In this document: positions 36,744-45,738 of the stretch, in pieces
How positions within the stretch are numbered: position 1 is the first letter of the stretch
Layout of the letters: the number at the start of each line of letters is the position of its first letter
Assembly (NCBI GenBank): GCA_021202525.1
Contig: JAJQCV010000137.1
Span: forward strand, 1 to 55,322
DNA from: Akkermansiaceae bacterium
GTDB lineage: Bacteria > Verrucomicrobiota > Verrucomicrobiia > Verrucomicrobiales > Akkermansiaceae
Direction of reading: 5' to 3'
DNA length: 55,322 nt
The notes under the pieces: model-generated
The model's database searches: none
Told to the model about the DNA's origin: nothing
Seen by the model: only the letters and a program-made list of their open reading frames with translations
Translations under genes and position numbers: made by a program

Positions 36744-38060
36744 GTGTCTTTTTATGAAGACATGTGTACCCGCGTCTTCCGTTTTCTTCTTGCAGCCCTG
36801 GTTCTGGGGCCTGTTTCCGCAAAGGCCGAAGGCTCCGCCTGGAAAGCTTCCGGCCCTGCGGGGCCGGGTGCTGCCGTGAAGGCTCCCGAGCATCCGGCGG
36901 AGGACGGGCTTTATGCCCGTCTGAAGGAAATGCCCTATCTTTATAAAAACAAGGATTCAGGATTCTTGAACCAATTCAAGCTTCTGCTGACTGGCCAGTA
37001 TCAGGCGGCGTGGGTGGCTCCGTCCGGAGCCAACAAATTCCGGAAGGGTTCCGGCGGACATGAGGATGAGTGGCGGCGCCTTCAGATCGGCTTTGAAGCC
37101 GTTTTCCTGAAAAACCGTCTCACTTTGCACAGCCTGACCAACATGGGGGAGACGGACGGCATGTACAAGCTGGAAAACGGACGGTGGAGCCGGACAAAGA
37201 CGGACTGGGGCATCTTTGAACTTTACCTCAAATACAAAGTCAACCCTTCCTTTTTTGTGCGCGCCGGAAAGATCACTACGAAGATGATGACCGAATTCCG
37301 GGAGACGGCCAGCGAGATCAAGACTCTGGAACGTTCGGACCTTGTCAACCAGCTCGGCAGTATTTCCAACTGGGGCATCGTGCTGGAAAATCCGCGGCAG
37401 GATGTTCCCGTGGGATGGGAAGCGGCCGTTTTCCTGAATGACACCAGCACCAGCCTGGCTCACGAAATCCAGTTCAATTCGGAGGACAGCGCCTTTGCCA
37501 AGGCCTCCGTCCATATGGATGCCCGCGGCTTCCTGCCGGGGGAGAAAAGCCGTGTCTGGCTGACTTATGCGCATAATTTCACCCATTACGCAGGACGCGC
37601 CCTGCCGGAAGATTCCTACTATTCGGGGCTGGGAGCCAGGGATGTGGTGACGATGGACTGGGTAATGTCCCAGGGAAAGTTTTCCATGGTGACGGAGCTG
37701 ATGTCCGGATTCCGCGTGGTGGGAGATGCCTACGGAGAGAATGTCTACGGGCTTGTCCTTCTGCCTTCCTACAGGTTTTCCCCCCCCCATCTGGAGGGTA
37801 TCTTCCGTTATCAGCTTTCCCACGGAAGAGATGCGGTCAAAATGTTTGCCCGCTATGTTCCCGCCGTGACGACCTATCCCAAATGGGTGAGTACGATGAA
37901 CTCGTTTTATTTTGGGCTGAATTATTATGTATTCCCGAAAGACCCGGACATGCTGAAGTTCATGGTGGGCGGCGAATATACCGCTACCAGCGGCGCGCGC
38001 GGCGGAGCCAAATGTTTCGACGGCTGGACCTGGTTTACCGCCGTCCGTTTCCATTTCTGA
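36744..38060 (+). CDS. Outer-membrane porin of the phosphate-selective (OprP/OprO) type
   Basis: A 438-residue protein with an N-terminal signal sequence (FRFLLAALVLGPVSAKA). Alternating aromatic beta-strands run to a C-terminal phenylalanine (WFTAVRFHF), the usual outer-membrane assembly signal. FELYLKYKVNPSFFVRAGK and MMTEFRETASEIKTLERSD recall the OprP family. The GTG at 36744 is preceded by a strong AGGGGAGGG (36731-36739). The location after ppk suggests import of phosphate or anions, but selectivity is inferred from family and neighbours only. Confidence 0.8.
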   Translation: MSFYEDMCTRVFRFLLAALVLGPVSAKAEGSAWKASGPAGPGAAVKAPEHPAEDGLYARLKEMPYLYKNKDSGFLNQFKLLLTGQYQAAWVAPSGANKFRKGSGGHEDEWRRLQIGFEAVFLKNRLTLHSLTNMGETDGMYKLENGRWSRTKTDWGIFELYLKYKVNPSFFVRAGKITTKMMTEFRETASEIKTLERSDLVNQLGSISNWGIVLENPRQDVPVGWEAAVFLNDTSTSLAHEIQFNSEDSAFAKASVHMDARGFLPGEKSRVWLTYAHNFTHYAGRALPEDSYYSGLGARDVVTMDWVMSQGKFSMVTELMSGFRVVGDAYGENVYGLVLLPSYRFSPPHLEGIFRYQLSHGRDAVKMFARYVPAVTTYPKWVSTMNSFYFGLNYYVFPKDPDMLKFMVGGEYTATSGARGGAKCFDGWTWFTAVRFHF

Positions 38061-38230
38061 ACAGGGAAGGCTTCTTCCTTCTCTATGAATTTTGATTCCG
38101 GGCGTTCTTCGGCGGGACGCAGGATGTGTTTATAACAAACAACTTGTCATGCGGGGATTTATGTGTTAATGGGATTGGAATGGAAGAAGGTCCTTTCTTC
38201 TTTCATCCCTTCACCCTGACTACCCAGAAC

Positions 38231-41200
38231 ATGAAACTGCTGTATTTTCTCTGCCTGCCTGTTGTTGCCGTTTGCGTGGCTGCCGCCCAGACGGCGGTTT
38301 CCCGCCTGCCTTCCCTCCCTGCCCCTTCCATGAAGGCGGAATGCCGCCAGGGGGAAAGTCCCGTTTCCGTCGTTCAGGCGGAAATCAAATCCCGTGTGAT
38401 GGAAAACCTGGCGGAAACGGAAGTGACTGTGGTGTTCCGCAATCCCAACAACCGCGTGATGGAAGGCGAACTGTCCTATCCCCTGCCTGCCGGCGCCACG
38501 GTGCAGGGATATGCCCTGGACATCAACGGCCGCATGGTGGACGGCGTCCCCGTGCCCAAAAAGGAGGCCCGTGTCATCTTTGAAAATGAAGTGCGCAGAC
38601 AGATTGATCCCGGGCTGGTGGAATGGTCCGGCGGCAACATGTTCAAGACGCGCGTTTATCCCATCCCTGCCGGGGGTACGCGCACCATCCGGCTGCGTTA
38701 TTCCTGCGTTCTTCCGGAGAATGCCGAAGGCGTCCCTTCCCTCCAGCTTCCGATGAATTTCAAGGAAAAGCTGGACTCCCTGAAGTTGAGGGTGGAAGTG
38801 CTCAACGGCCGGAAGCCGGTCGTCGTTTCCTCCCCGCTGGACAATGTGGAATTCAAGGACTGGCGCAATGCGTTTCTGGCGGAAAAAGAATGGAACGGCT
38901 TGTCCCTGGCAGAAGATTTGTTCATCGCCCTGCCGCGTGCGGAAGGGAAAAAAGCGGAAGAAGCTTCGGTATTTGTGGAGTCTTCAGACGGCAAATCTTA
39001 TGCGGCCGTTTTTCTTCCTCCGTCCCAGGCGGCTGTGGATGCGGAAGCTCGGCCTTGTCCCGGTTTCATTCATCTGGTTTGGGATGCCTCCGGTTCCATG
39101 AAGGGCGTGGATGTCCGGAAAGTTCTTGATTTCTTAAAGAATTATCTGACTTACGGCAATGATGGGAAAGACGTGGAACTGTGTCTGACCATAGTGCGGA
39201 ACAGGGTTCTGCCGTCCAAAACCTTCACGGTGGCTCCCGGCAGGCTGGAAGATTTGTCCAGGGAATTGAATACCCTGGATTATGACGGGGCTACCGGTGA
39301 TTTGGGTGCGGCGGCGGCCCTCTATGCGGACCGCAAGGGGGCCTGCATGATTGTGAGCGACGGATTGGTCAATTTCAGCGCCGCTCCGGGGCGGATCACG
39401 TCTCTTCCGGCAGAGGCGTATGCCCTGCTGGCCGTTTCCCGCAAGGATGCCGATGTCTTCAAGAGAATGGGCCTTCGGGTTCTTGATCTGACTGCCCAGA
39501 CGGTAGAGCAGGCCATGGAAAAGGTCCGTTCCGGGGAGGCGCATGCCGGTTTTAGCGACAAGGGGGATATGCCCTGGGGGGCTTTTCTCCGGTATGAATC
39601 TTCCGGGCTTCCGGCGGGCTCCGTTCTGCTGGTGGCGGAACTGGAAGGGAAGGGCGTGTTTACGGGAGAAATAAAAATTTCCGGAGGTGGCGTTCCGGGC
39701 AGGAACATCCCGGTAACCCTAGATACGGACCGGGCTTTTCCCGGCACCATGCTGCGGTCCTTGTATGCCCAGGCCAAATTGAACGAATTGATGCGCCAGC
39801 CGGCTTCCGGCGGCAGGGATGAGGCAGTCAGGGAACTGGGGATGGAATATGGCATGGTAACTCCCGGCACGTCCCTGCTGGTGCTGGATTCCCTGGACCA
39901 GTACCTGCAATACGGGGTCCGGCCTCCTGCTTCTTCCCCGGAATTGCGTGCGGAATACGACAGGAGGATGATGGAAGGCGAAAAGAAGGAAGACTTGGCG
40001 GAAGAAAGCGCCCGGCTTGCCAGACTGAAAGCTTATCTTGCCTCCTGGGAGCGGCTGCAGAAATGGTACGGCAGCTCAAAATATGTTCCGGCGGAAGTCT
40101 TGTGGGCGCAGGGAAAGATGGAGGAAGCCATTGCTGCATATGAAAAAATATTGAAGCAGGATGCCGGAAACAGGCACGCCATGGAACGCCTGCAAGAGTT
40201 CAGAAATACTCTGGAAGGGGTGAAAAAGGCGGCGAAGGCGGAGGAAGAACGCCGGGTCTTGAAAAGGAAGCTGGAAAAGGAATATGCCGAGGGAATGCCG
40301 AAAGACATTCAGGACATGTTGTCTCTGGCGGCCGGTTTCCGCGATGTCGGTGATTATGAAAAAGCGGTGCTTCTCTTGGGCAATGTGCTGAGGAAAGATC
40401 CTGATAACGCAGCGGGCCGCCGTGAGCTGGAAAGTATTAGCCGCAGAATGGCTGCTTCCTGCAAGGCCGCTTTTAACGAAGCCAGGGCTGCCATGCAGGA
40501 GGCTGTGGATGGCACGTCGGACGATCCTTTCATGTCTGCTCCTGTCCCTGTTTCTCCTCCTGTGGTTCAGTTTTCCAGTAGTGATGAGGATTCGGATCCT
40601 TTTGCAACCGATTCCGAGGTCGATAGCGTTCCAGAAAGAGCTCCCGCCGGCCCGGGGGGCGAAGAAGGAGACCTTTTACCGGAGATGGCGGAAGAAGTTT
40701 CCGACTTGGGGTTGGGAGAGGAAGATTCTTCCTTCAGCGGTGCTGCGGGGAGTGCGGATGAGGCAACATTGCCCCCGGATTCCAATGCGGTCAAAAGGTT
40801 TGGCGGCATAAGCGGAAATGCAGGGGCTTGGGGAACGGCCCGTTCCGGCGGCTCCCCCGTGGTGAATGTGAAGGCATGGGATTCCAAGGCTCCGTATCTG
40901 GCCGCCCTGGATGCAGCCGACCGGCCTTTTGCAGTGTACATGAGGCTTAAGGAACAGTTTGGGGAAAGTCCCGGATTTTACATGGACTGCGCGGACTGGT
41001 TTGCCGGAAAGGGGGAGAAGGCGCTGGCTATTCAAATTCTCTCCAATTTGGCGGAATTGGAGCTGGAAAACCGTTCCCTGCTCCGGGTTCTGGGCTACAA
41101 ACTGCGCTACATGGGAGAGCTGGAACAGGCAAAATACATTTTTGAGACTGTGAAAAACCTGTTCCCGGAAGAACCGCAGTCTTACCGGGACCTGGCCCTG

Positions 41201-41938
41201 GTGCTGGACGAACTGGGAGAAACCCAGGCGGCGTTCGATATGTACAAGGAAGTGCTGGACCGCCCGATGCCGGAACGTTTTACCGGTATCGAGCAGATCG
41301 TCTTGGTGGAGATGAACCGCCTGCTTTCCCGCAGCAAGGCGCGCGGACTGGATCTGGATACGAGAAGAATTGACCCCGCCTTCATCAGTCCTGTTGAAGC
41401 GGATTTGCGCGTGGTCATCAACTGGGATACGGACGCATCCGACATGGACCTGTGGGTGACGGACGCCACCGGAGAAAAATGCTATTACAATAATAAATTG
41501 ACCAGGTCCGGCGGCCATCTCTCCCGTGACGTGACGCAGGGCTACGGTCCGGAAGAATACCTGGTGCGCAAGGCGATTCCCGGTCCCTACAGAATTGAGA
41601 CGGACTATTACGGCACCCGTTCCCAGAAAATGCTGGCGCCCGTTACCCTCTATGCGGAGGTGTATACGGATTACGGCCGCCCGGAGGAAACCCGCAAAAC
41701 ATCCGTATTCCGCCTGGATGGGAAAAAGCAGGTAGTCCATGTGGGGGATGTGACGTATGGCCGGAATCTGCAAGAGGGTGTGACACGCGATTATCAGGTG
41801 AAAGCCGGGGAAACGCGTTCTTCCATTGCGGCGGACCAGCTGGGGGACAAGGAACGGCAGGAAGAGATCATTCGCCTGAACCCCGGATTAAAGGACCGGG
41901 AACCCAGGACGGGGGAAATCATCAAGCTGCCCCGGTGA
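38231..41938 (+). CDS. Secreted VIT-vWA-TPR-DUF2135-LysM protein
   Basis: A 1235-residue protein: signal peptide ([19 protein letters not shown]), a VIT domain (about 30-150), and a von Willebrand A domain with an intact metal site (WDASGSM, Asp285). An Ala/Lys/Glu-rich TPR segment (about 600-760) and a disordered Ser/Pro/Glu linker follow. Then come more TPR helices (about 920-1045), a DUF2135 domain ([16 protein letters not shown] onward) and a C-terminal LysM ([13 protein letters not shown]) that should hold it on peptidoglycan. VIT-vWA proteins resemble inter-alpha-trypsin inhibitor heavy chains. I chose ATG 38231, which starts the signal peptide; the frame opens at 38126. Function unknown; a stress or protease-response role is a guess. 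Confidence 0.85.
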   Translation: MKLLYFLCLPVVAVCVAAAQTAVSRLPSLPAPSMKAECRQGESPVSVVQAEIKSRVMENLAETEVTVVFRNPNNRVMEGELSYPLPAGATVQGYALDINGRMVDGVPVPKKEARVIFENEVRRQIDPGLVEWSGGNMFKTRVYPIPAGGTRTIRLRYSCVLPENAEGVPSLQLPMNFKEKLDSLKLRVEVLNGRKPVVVSSPLDNVEFKDWRNAFLAEKEWNGLSLAEDLFIALPRAEGKKAEEASVFVESSDGKSYAAVFLPPSQAAVDAEARPCPGFIHLVWDASGSMKGVDVRKVLDFLKNYLTYGNDGKDVELCLTIVRNRVLPSKTFTVAPGRLEDLSRELNTLDYDGATGDLGAAAALYADRKGACMIVSDGLVNFSAAPGRITSLPAEAYALLAVSRKDADVFKRMGLRVLDLTAQTVEQAMEKVRSGEAHAGFSDKGDMPWGAFLRYESSGLPAGSVLLVAELEGKGVFTGEIKISGGGVPGRNIPVTLDTDRAFPGTMLRSLYAQAKLNELMRQPASGGRDEAVRELGMEYGMVTPGTSLLVLDSLDQYLQYGVRPPASSPELRAEYDRRMMEGEKKEDLAEESARLARLKAYLASWERLQKWYGSSKYVPAEVLWAQGKMEEAIAAYEKILKQDAGNRHAMERLQEFRNTLEGVKKAAKAEEERRVLKRKLEKEYAEGMPKDIQDMLSLAAGFRDVGDYEKAVLLLGNVLRKDPDNAAGRRELESISRRMAASCKAAFNEARAAMQEAVDGTSDDPFMSAPVPVSPPVVQFSSSDEDSDPFATDSEVDSVPERAPAGPGGEEGDLLPEMAEEVSDLGLGEEDSSFSGAAGSADEATLPPDSNAVKRFGGISGNAGAWGTARSGGSPVVNVKAWDSKAPYLAALDAADRPFAVYMRLKEQFGESPGFYMDCADWFAGKGEKALAIQILSNLAELELENRSLLRVLGYKLRYMGELEQAKYIFETVKNLFPEEPQSYRDLALVLDELGETQAAFDMYKEVLDRPMPERFTGIEQIVLVEMNRLLSRSKARGLDLDTRRIDPAFISPVEADLRVVINWDTDASDMDLWVTDATGEKCYYNNKLTRSGGHLSRDVTQGYGPEEYLVRKAIPGPYRIETDYYGTRSQKMLAPVTLYAEVYTDYGRPEETRKTSVFRLDGKKQVVHVGDVTYGRNLQEGVTRDYQVKAGETRSSIAADQLGDKERQEEIIRLNPGLKDREPRTGEIIKLPR

Positions 41939-41981
41939 AGAAAAATGATGGGACGTTTCTTATACGCTCCGTACATGTCCG

Positions 41982-43067
41982 TTATGCCCTGCCGTTTTCA
42001 AAAGCGCGCAGCAGCCGTTTCAGCAGGCGGATTCTTTCCTGGCGCTTACGGAAGTTCTTCCCGAAGGAGAACGGCAGGTGCCATTGGTTGTAACGGAGCT
42101 GCTTGCGCGTCCATCGTGTGAATTCATCCAGCAAATTTTTTACGTAGGGCTGGTGGGAAGGAGCTTCCATGGCCGCTTTCCACCAGACGGTGGCGGACAT
42201 GAGGTATTCTTCCGTCTTTTCAAGCTGGAGCCAGGGTTTTTTGGAGCCGATCATGTGAAAGAGCTTCCATGAGCGGTTGGCGTAAATCGTGGAAATGCCG
42301 GAGAATTCCGTTCCTTCCGCTGCAGCTTCCAGCCCGTTTTTTTTCAGTTCAAACTGGAAGTGATAATTCCATTCAACGGGGAGAGGGGATATCCGGCCAT
42401 GGAACACGATGTTCAGGGCGTCCTGGTCCGGATGCTCCAATTGTTCGTTGTATTCTTCAATCACCTGGAGGAGGCGCGGTTCCGCATGTTCCGCCCGTAT
42501 CAGGGCCAAATCCAGAACCAGAACACCCGAGTTGAAGTAATGGCGGGGATTGTGCAGGCCGAGGGGTTCCAGTTTTCTGAGCTGGAGGCGCGGATATCCT
42601 GCAATCAGGCTGCTCAGTACGGACACGTCCCGTACGGCTCCCAGAGGGTTTCCGCCGAGGTCGGCGTCGTAAAGTTCCGCGACATCCGCATAGATGACCG
42701 TATCCGCATCCAGATACACCATCCGGTCATGAGAGGGGAACAGGCTGCCGGCCAGCAGGCGGGCATATGCCAGGGAAGAGAAGCGTTTAACGTCCCGGTG
42801 GTCCAGCACGGCCGCCAGTTTGTCCGGCATCGTGCTGAAATGCAGGGATACATGGGGGTGCGCGGCAACGGCTTTGCGCAGTTCCTTCATGTTTTCCCCG
42901 GTCAGGCCGTCGTGGACGATCCAGATTTCATAACTCCGTTCCGGATTGGCATGAGTGCACAGGGAGTGCAGGGTGACGGCCAGGCAGACGGTCCATGGCG
43001 CTGTGACGGCAAACATGACGGTAACGGCAGGCTGTCCTTCCGGGGAATGGGTTGTTGTGGATTGCAT
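41982..43067 (-). CDS. GT8-family glycosyltransferase (second of pair)
   Basis: A 361-residue GT8 protein. The nucleotide-sugar metal motif is DAD in MVYLDADTVIYADV. NSGVLVLDL and HPDQDALNIVF follow, and HMIGSKKPW supplies the conserved C-terminal His/Gly/Lys cluster. These retaining enzymes usually add glucose or galactose to lipopolysaccharide or other glycans. It is a close paralogue of the gene 36 bases upstream. No membrane segment is seen, so it probably works at the inner face of the membrane. Confidence 0.9.
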   Translation of the reverse strand: MQSTTTHSPEGQPAVTVMFAVTAPWTVCLAVTLHSLCTHANPERSYEIWIVHDGLTGENMKELRKAVAAHPHVSLHFSTMPDKLAAVLDHRDVKRFSSLAYARLLAGSLFPSHDRMVYLDADTVIYADVAELYDADLGGNPLGAVRDVSVLSSLIAGYPRLQLRKLEPLGLHNPRHYFNSGVLVLDLALIRAEHAEPRLLQVIEEYNEQLEHPDQDALNIVFHGRISPLPVEWNYHFQFELKKNGLEAAAEGTEFSGISTIYANRSWKLFHMIGSKKPWLQLEKTEEYLMSATVWWKAAMEAPSHQPYVKNLLDEFTRWTRKQLRYNQWHLPFSFGKNFRKRQERIRLLKRLLRAFENGRA

Positions 43068-43103
43068 GATGATGTAAAAGGGGAATTTGTTGAAAATGAA
43101 TTG

Positions 43104-44192
43104 TTATTTCCAGTTGCCGTCAAAGACGGCCAGCAGCCGTTGAAGGCCTTTGATCTTTATCCGGCGCTTCCGGAAGACCTTGCCGGGAGAGACGAGGAGC
43201 TTCCATTGGTGGCGGCGCATCCGGGAACGGATGGGGTGCATGAATTCCCGGTAGAGGGAACGCAGTTCGGAGCGGAAGGCGGGAGTCTGGCGGGCCGCAG
43301 GCCACCAGAGGGAGAGGTACAGGCGGTGGTAAATCTTTTCCATGTCCGGCGGAAGCCATGGCTTGTAGTCGCCGACCAGATGGAACAGCTTCCATGAACG
43401 GTTGTTGAAGAGGGCATGCACTTTCTCGAATTCGGTCCCGGCGATGAGGGCCTGCATTCCTTGGTGGTGCAGTTCGAATTGGAAGTGGTAATTCCACTCC
43501 ACAGGCAGCGGCATCATGTTGCCGTGAAAGGCAATGTTCAGAATGTCCTGATCTGCGTACGGAAAAGAATCCGGACGGGAGCGGAGTATTCGGAAAAGAG
43601 TATTTTCCATGCCTTTTTGCCGCATTTGGCGCAGATCCATGACCATGACCCCGGCATTGCAGTACAGCAGGGGAAACGTTATGCCCATCCCGTTCAGGTA
43701 TTCCAGATGGGAGGCGAGTTTTCCCGTGCTGATGCTCTGCAGGACGGCGCAATCCCGGACGGCGGCGACTGGTTTTCCCTGGAGGTCGGTATCGTAGAGC
43801 TCCGCCACGTCTCCATTCAGCAGGATGTCTACATCCAGATACAGGAGCCGGTCATACTGGAGAAACAGGCTGGCAGCCAGAAGGCGCACGTAGGACAGGG
43901 AGGAAAACCGGCCGCAGTCCCTGTTCTGGAGGGATTGGAATAGTTTTTCCGGAAGTGTGACAAAATGAACTGATATATGAGGATGGCCGGAGATGGCTTT
44001 GCGCAGCTCCTTCCTTTCTGAAGCTTTCAGGCCGTCATGGACGATCTGGATTTCATAAAGGCGGCGGGGGTTGGTATGAAGGCAGAGAGAATAAAGGGTC
44101 ACCGCCAAAGGAACAAGCCAGGAGGAAGTGACGGCAAACATGACGGGAACGGGATGTCTCTCCGTCTGAATGGGAGGAGATGGAGTCGGCAT
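43104..44192 (-). CDS. GT8-family glycosyltransferase (first of pair)
   Basis: A 362-residue GT8 protein with LLYLDVDILLNGDV (the metal-binding DxD as DVD), CNAGVMVMDL, YADQDILNIAF and HLVGDYKPW. It parallels the next gene along its whole length, so the two arose by duplication. The ATG at 44192 is preferred to a TTG at 44207. A leader of about 220 bases separates it from the TATAAT at 44425-44420. Confidence 0.9.
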   Translation of the reverse strand: MPTPSPPIQTERHPVPVMFAVTSSWLVPLAVTLYSLCLHTNPRRLYEIQIVHDGLKASERKELRKAISGHPHISVHFVTLPEKLFQSLQNRDCGRFSSLSYVRLLAASLFLQYDRLLYLDVDILLNGDVAELYDTDLQGKPVAAVRDCAVLQSISTGKLASHLEYLNGMGITFPLLYCNAGVMVMDLRQMRQKGMENTLFRILRSRPDSFPYADQDILNIAFHGNMMPLPVEWNYHFQFELHHQGMQALIAGTEFEKVHALFNNRSWKLFHLVGDYKPWLPPDMEKIYHRLYLSLWWPAARQTPAFRSELRSLYREFMHPIRSRMRRHQWKLLVSPGKVFRKRRIKIKGLQRLLAVFDGNWK

Positions 44193-44419
44193 GGGGCTGG
44201 ATTTCAACAGGAAACGAGAAATAAAGAAAAGAAGGAGAGGTTCCGTTGCCTGTGAAGAAGCCTTATGCAGGTGATGTCAAAGAAAAGGAGCCTATGTTTC
44301 ATGGTAAGGATGAATCCGGTTTCCTGCGGAGGAAGCGTGACACCCATTTCCCACTGCTTTTTTCCGTTATTCACAGCGTAGGGCAATTTCTGCGGCAAAA
44401 ACACTCATGATGCGGATTT

Positions 44420-44425
44420 ATTATA
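44420..44425 (-). promoter_or_regulatory. -10 box facing the GT8 genes
   Basis: A perfect TATAAT on the minus strand directly outside the left repeat. The bases 16-17 upstream (AGCTTT or CAGCTT) are a poor -35. In the sequenced orientation the promoter looks weak or activator-dependent. Confidence 0.55.
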
Positions 44426-44440
44426 CGGATTAGAAATCCG
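44425..44440. repeat. Left copy of a 16-bp inverted repeat
   Basis: ACGGATTAGAAATCCG. The inner part CGGATT-AGA-AATCCG is itself a palindrome. It is the exact reverse complement of the copy at 44596-44611 and overlaps the spacer of the promoter facing the GT8 genes. Confidence 0.9.
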
Positions 44441-44588
44441 GAAAGCTGTTTCCTATTTTTTCCAAGATAGGCTACCAGTTGTGAATAAAACAATTATGTT
44501 AAATCCTGGAAAGAAGCTCATAAGAAAATCTTTTTTCAGGGACATGCCTCTGGCAGTGCGTATGCCCTTTTCAGTCCGGCTGTTTGGT

Positions 44589-44616
44589 TTGACTTCGGAT
44601 TTCTAATCCGTTACAT
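44589..44616 (+). promoter_or_regulatory. Promoter facing the GT2 genes, with the repeat in its spacer
   Basis: TTGACT (44589-44594) matches five of six -35 bases. At a 16-base spacing the -10 position reads TTACAT (44611-44616), a poor match. A GAGGA ribosome site at 44617-44621 precedes the ATG at 44631. Confidence 0.5.
44596..44611. repeat. Right copy of the 16-bp inverted repeat
   Basis: CGGATTTCTAATCCGT, the exact reverse complement of 44425-44440. The two copies are 155 bases apart. Read in the direction of each flanking operon, both copies show the same sequence. Confidence 0.9.
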
Positions 44617-44630
44617 GAGGATTGCATTAC

Positions 44631-45716
44631 ATGGCAGTAACCGTATCCATCATTGTCCCCTGTTATAATGTAGCTCCTTATGTGGATGCCTGCATGGACA
44701 GCCTGGTGCACCAAACCCTCCGGGATATTGAAATTATTTGTGTGAACGACGGGTCCACGGATGGTACTCCGGCCTTGTTGCGCGCCTGGGAGGAACGGGA
44801 CAGCCGCGTGCGGGTGATTGACCGGGAAAACGGCGGCCTTTCCGTGGCCCGGAACACCGGCATGGAGCTGGCGGCCGGGGAATACATCGGCTTTGTGGAC
44901 CCGGACGACTACGTGGAGCATTCCATGTATGCCCGTTTGCTGGAAGAAGCTCGCAGGCATGATGCGGAAATCACCGGATGTGGTTATACCGGTTTTTCCG
45001 ATTGCGATGGAATGGTACTGGAAGAATGGTGCTGGTCCCCGGTTGCCGGAGTGGAAGAAAAATTGCAGTCAAGCGTGTTTCATGAGGATTCCGTTTGGAA
45101 GAGGATGGGCGTTTTAGCTTGGAACAAACTGTACAAAAAAGAATTTCTGGACAAATACGGCCTTCGTTTTGAACCTTCTTTCAGAAAGGGGGAGGATGAT
45201 GTATTCTATCTGATGCTGCTTGCACACGCAAACCGTGTGGCTGTGATACCGGACCGGCTTTACTGGTACCGCAAGCAGAGGGAGGGTGCCATTTCACGTG
45301 CGTGGGAAGAATGTGGCTGCCCTTGTACGCTGGATGTGGAGCGCCTGGTCCATGCAACGGCTTATTGGAAAAAAGTCGGCTGGCTGAATTCCGGGTTGGA
45401 GAGGGGATGGGTGTTGCATGCCTTGTGGTATTATCTTTTGAAACGCCTGGTGCCTGTGCACAAGCCGCTTCCACATTTAAGCGGGGAGGAATGGGAATGG
45501 CTGCACGGCAAGTGCCGGGAGTGGTTTTCTCTGGTGGGGAACGTGGAAAGGCTCGGAAAGCTGGATAAATGGGAAACTTCCTTTTGCCATTTGCTAGGCT
45601 GTCCCGCGGAACATCCCGGCTGGATGGCCCGTATCCGATGGAAATTTCTTTCCCACCGCCGCGGTCGCCGGGGCCGCTATTATGCCTTGCGGATGCTTTT
45701 AACCGCCCATAAATGA
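44631..45716 (+). CDS. GT2-family glycosyltransferase (first of three)
   Basis: A 361-residue GT-A fold enzyme. VSIIVPCYNVAPYVDACMDS opens the domain; IICVNDGSTDGTP, NGGLSVARNTGMELA and the metal motif in FVDPDDYVEHSMY follow. The C-terminal half is a conserved but unassigned region ending in a basic stretch (SHRRGRRGRYYALR). The ATG at 44631 has a GAGGA ribosome site; the frame opens with TTG at 44622. The donor and acceptor sugars are unknown. Confidence 0.93.
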   Translation: MAVTVSIIVPCYNVAPYVDACMDSLVHQTLRDIEIICVNDGSTDGTPALLRAWEERDSRVRVIDRENGGLSVARNTGMELAAGEYIGFVDPDDYVEHSMYARLLEEARRHDAEITGCGYTGFSDCDGMVLEEWCWSPVAGVEEKLQSSVFHEDSVWKRMGVLAWNKLYKKEFLDKYGLRFEPSFRKGEDDVFYLMLLAHANRVAVIPDRLYWYRKQREGAISRAWEECGCPCTLDVERLVHATAYWKKVGWLNSGLERGWVLHALWYYLLKRLVPVHKPLPHLSGEEWEWLHGKCREWFSLVGNVERLGKLDKWETSFCHLLGCPAEHPGWMARIRWKFLSHRRGRRGRYYALRMLLTAHK

Positions 45717-45738
45717 AAAGATCATCTCCTCACATTCC

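Larger units (their letters stand above)
44193..44630. other. 438-base control region between the GT8 and GT2 genes
   Basis: AT-rich compared with its surroundings. It holds two identical 16-bp inverted repeats, a TATAAT facing the GT8 genes and a TTGACT facing the GT2 genes. No credible gene lies inside: the short frames present lack ribosome sites and family features. Confidence 0.75.

Noticed and set aside
44204..44404. 66-residue leader protein upstream of the GT8 genes
   Set aside because: It needs a GTG start, lacks a ribosome site and has unusual composition; the region is better explained as a leader.
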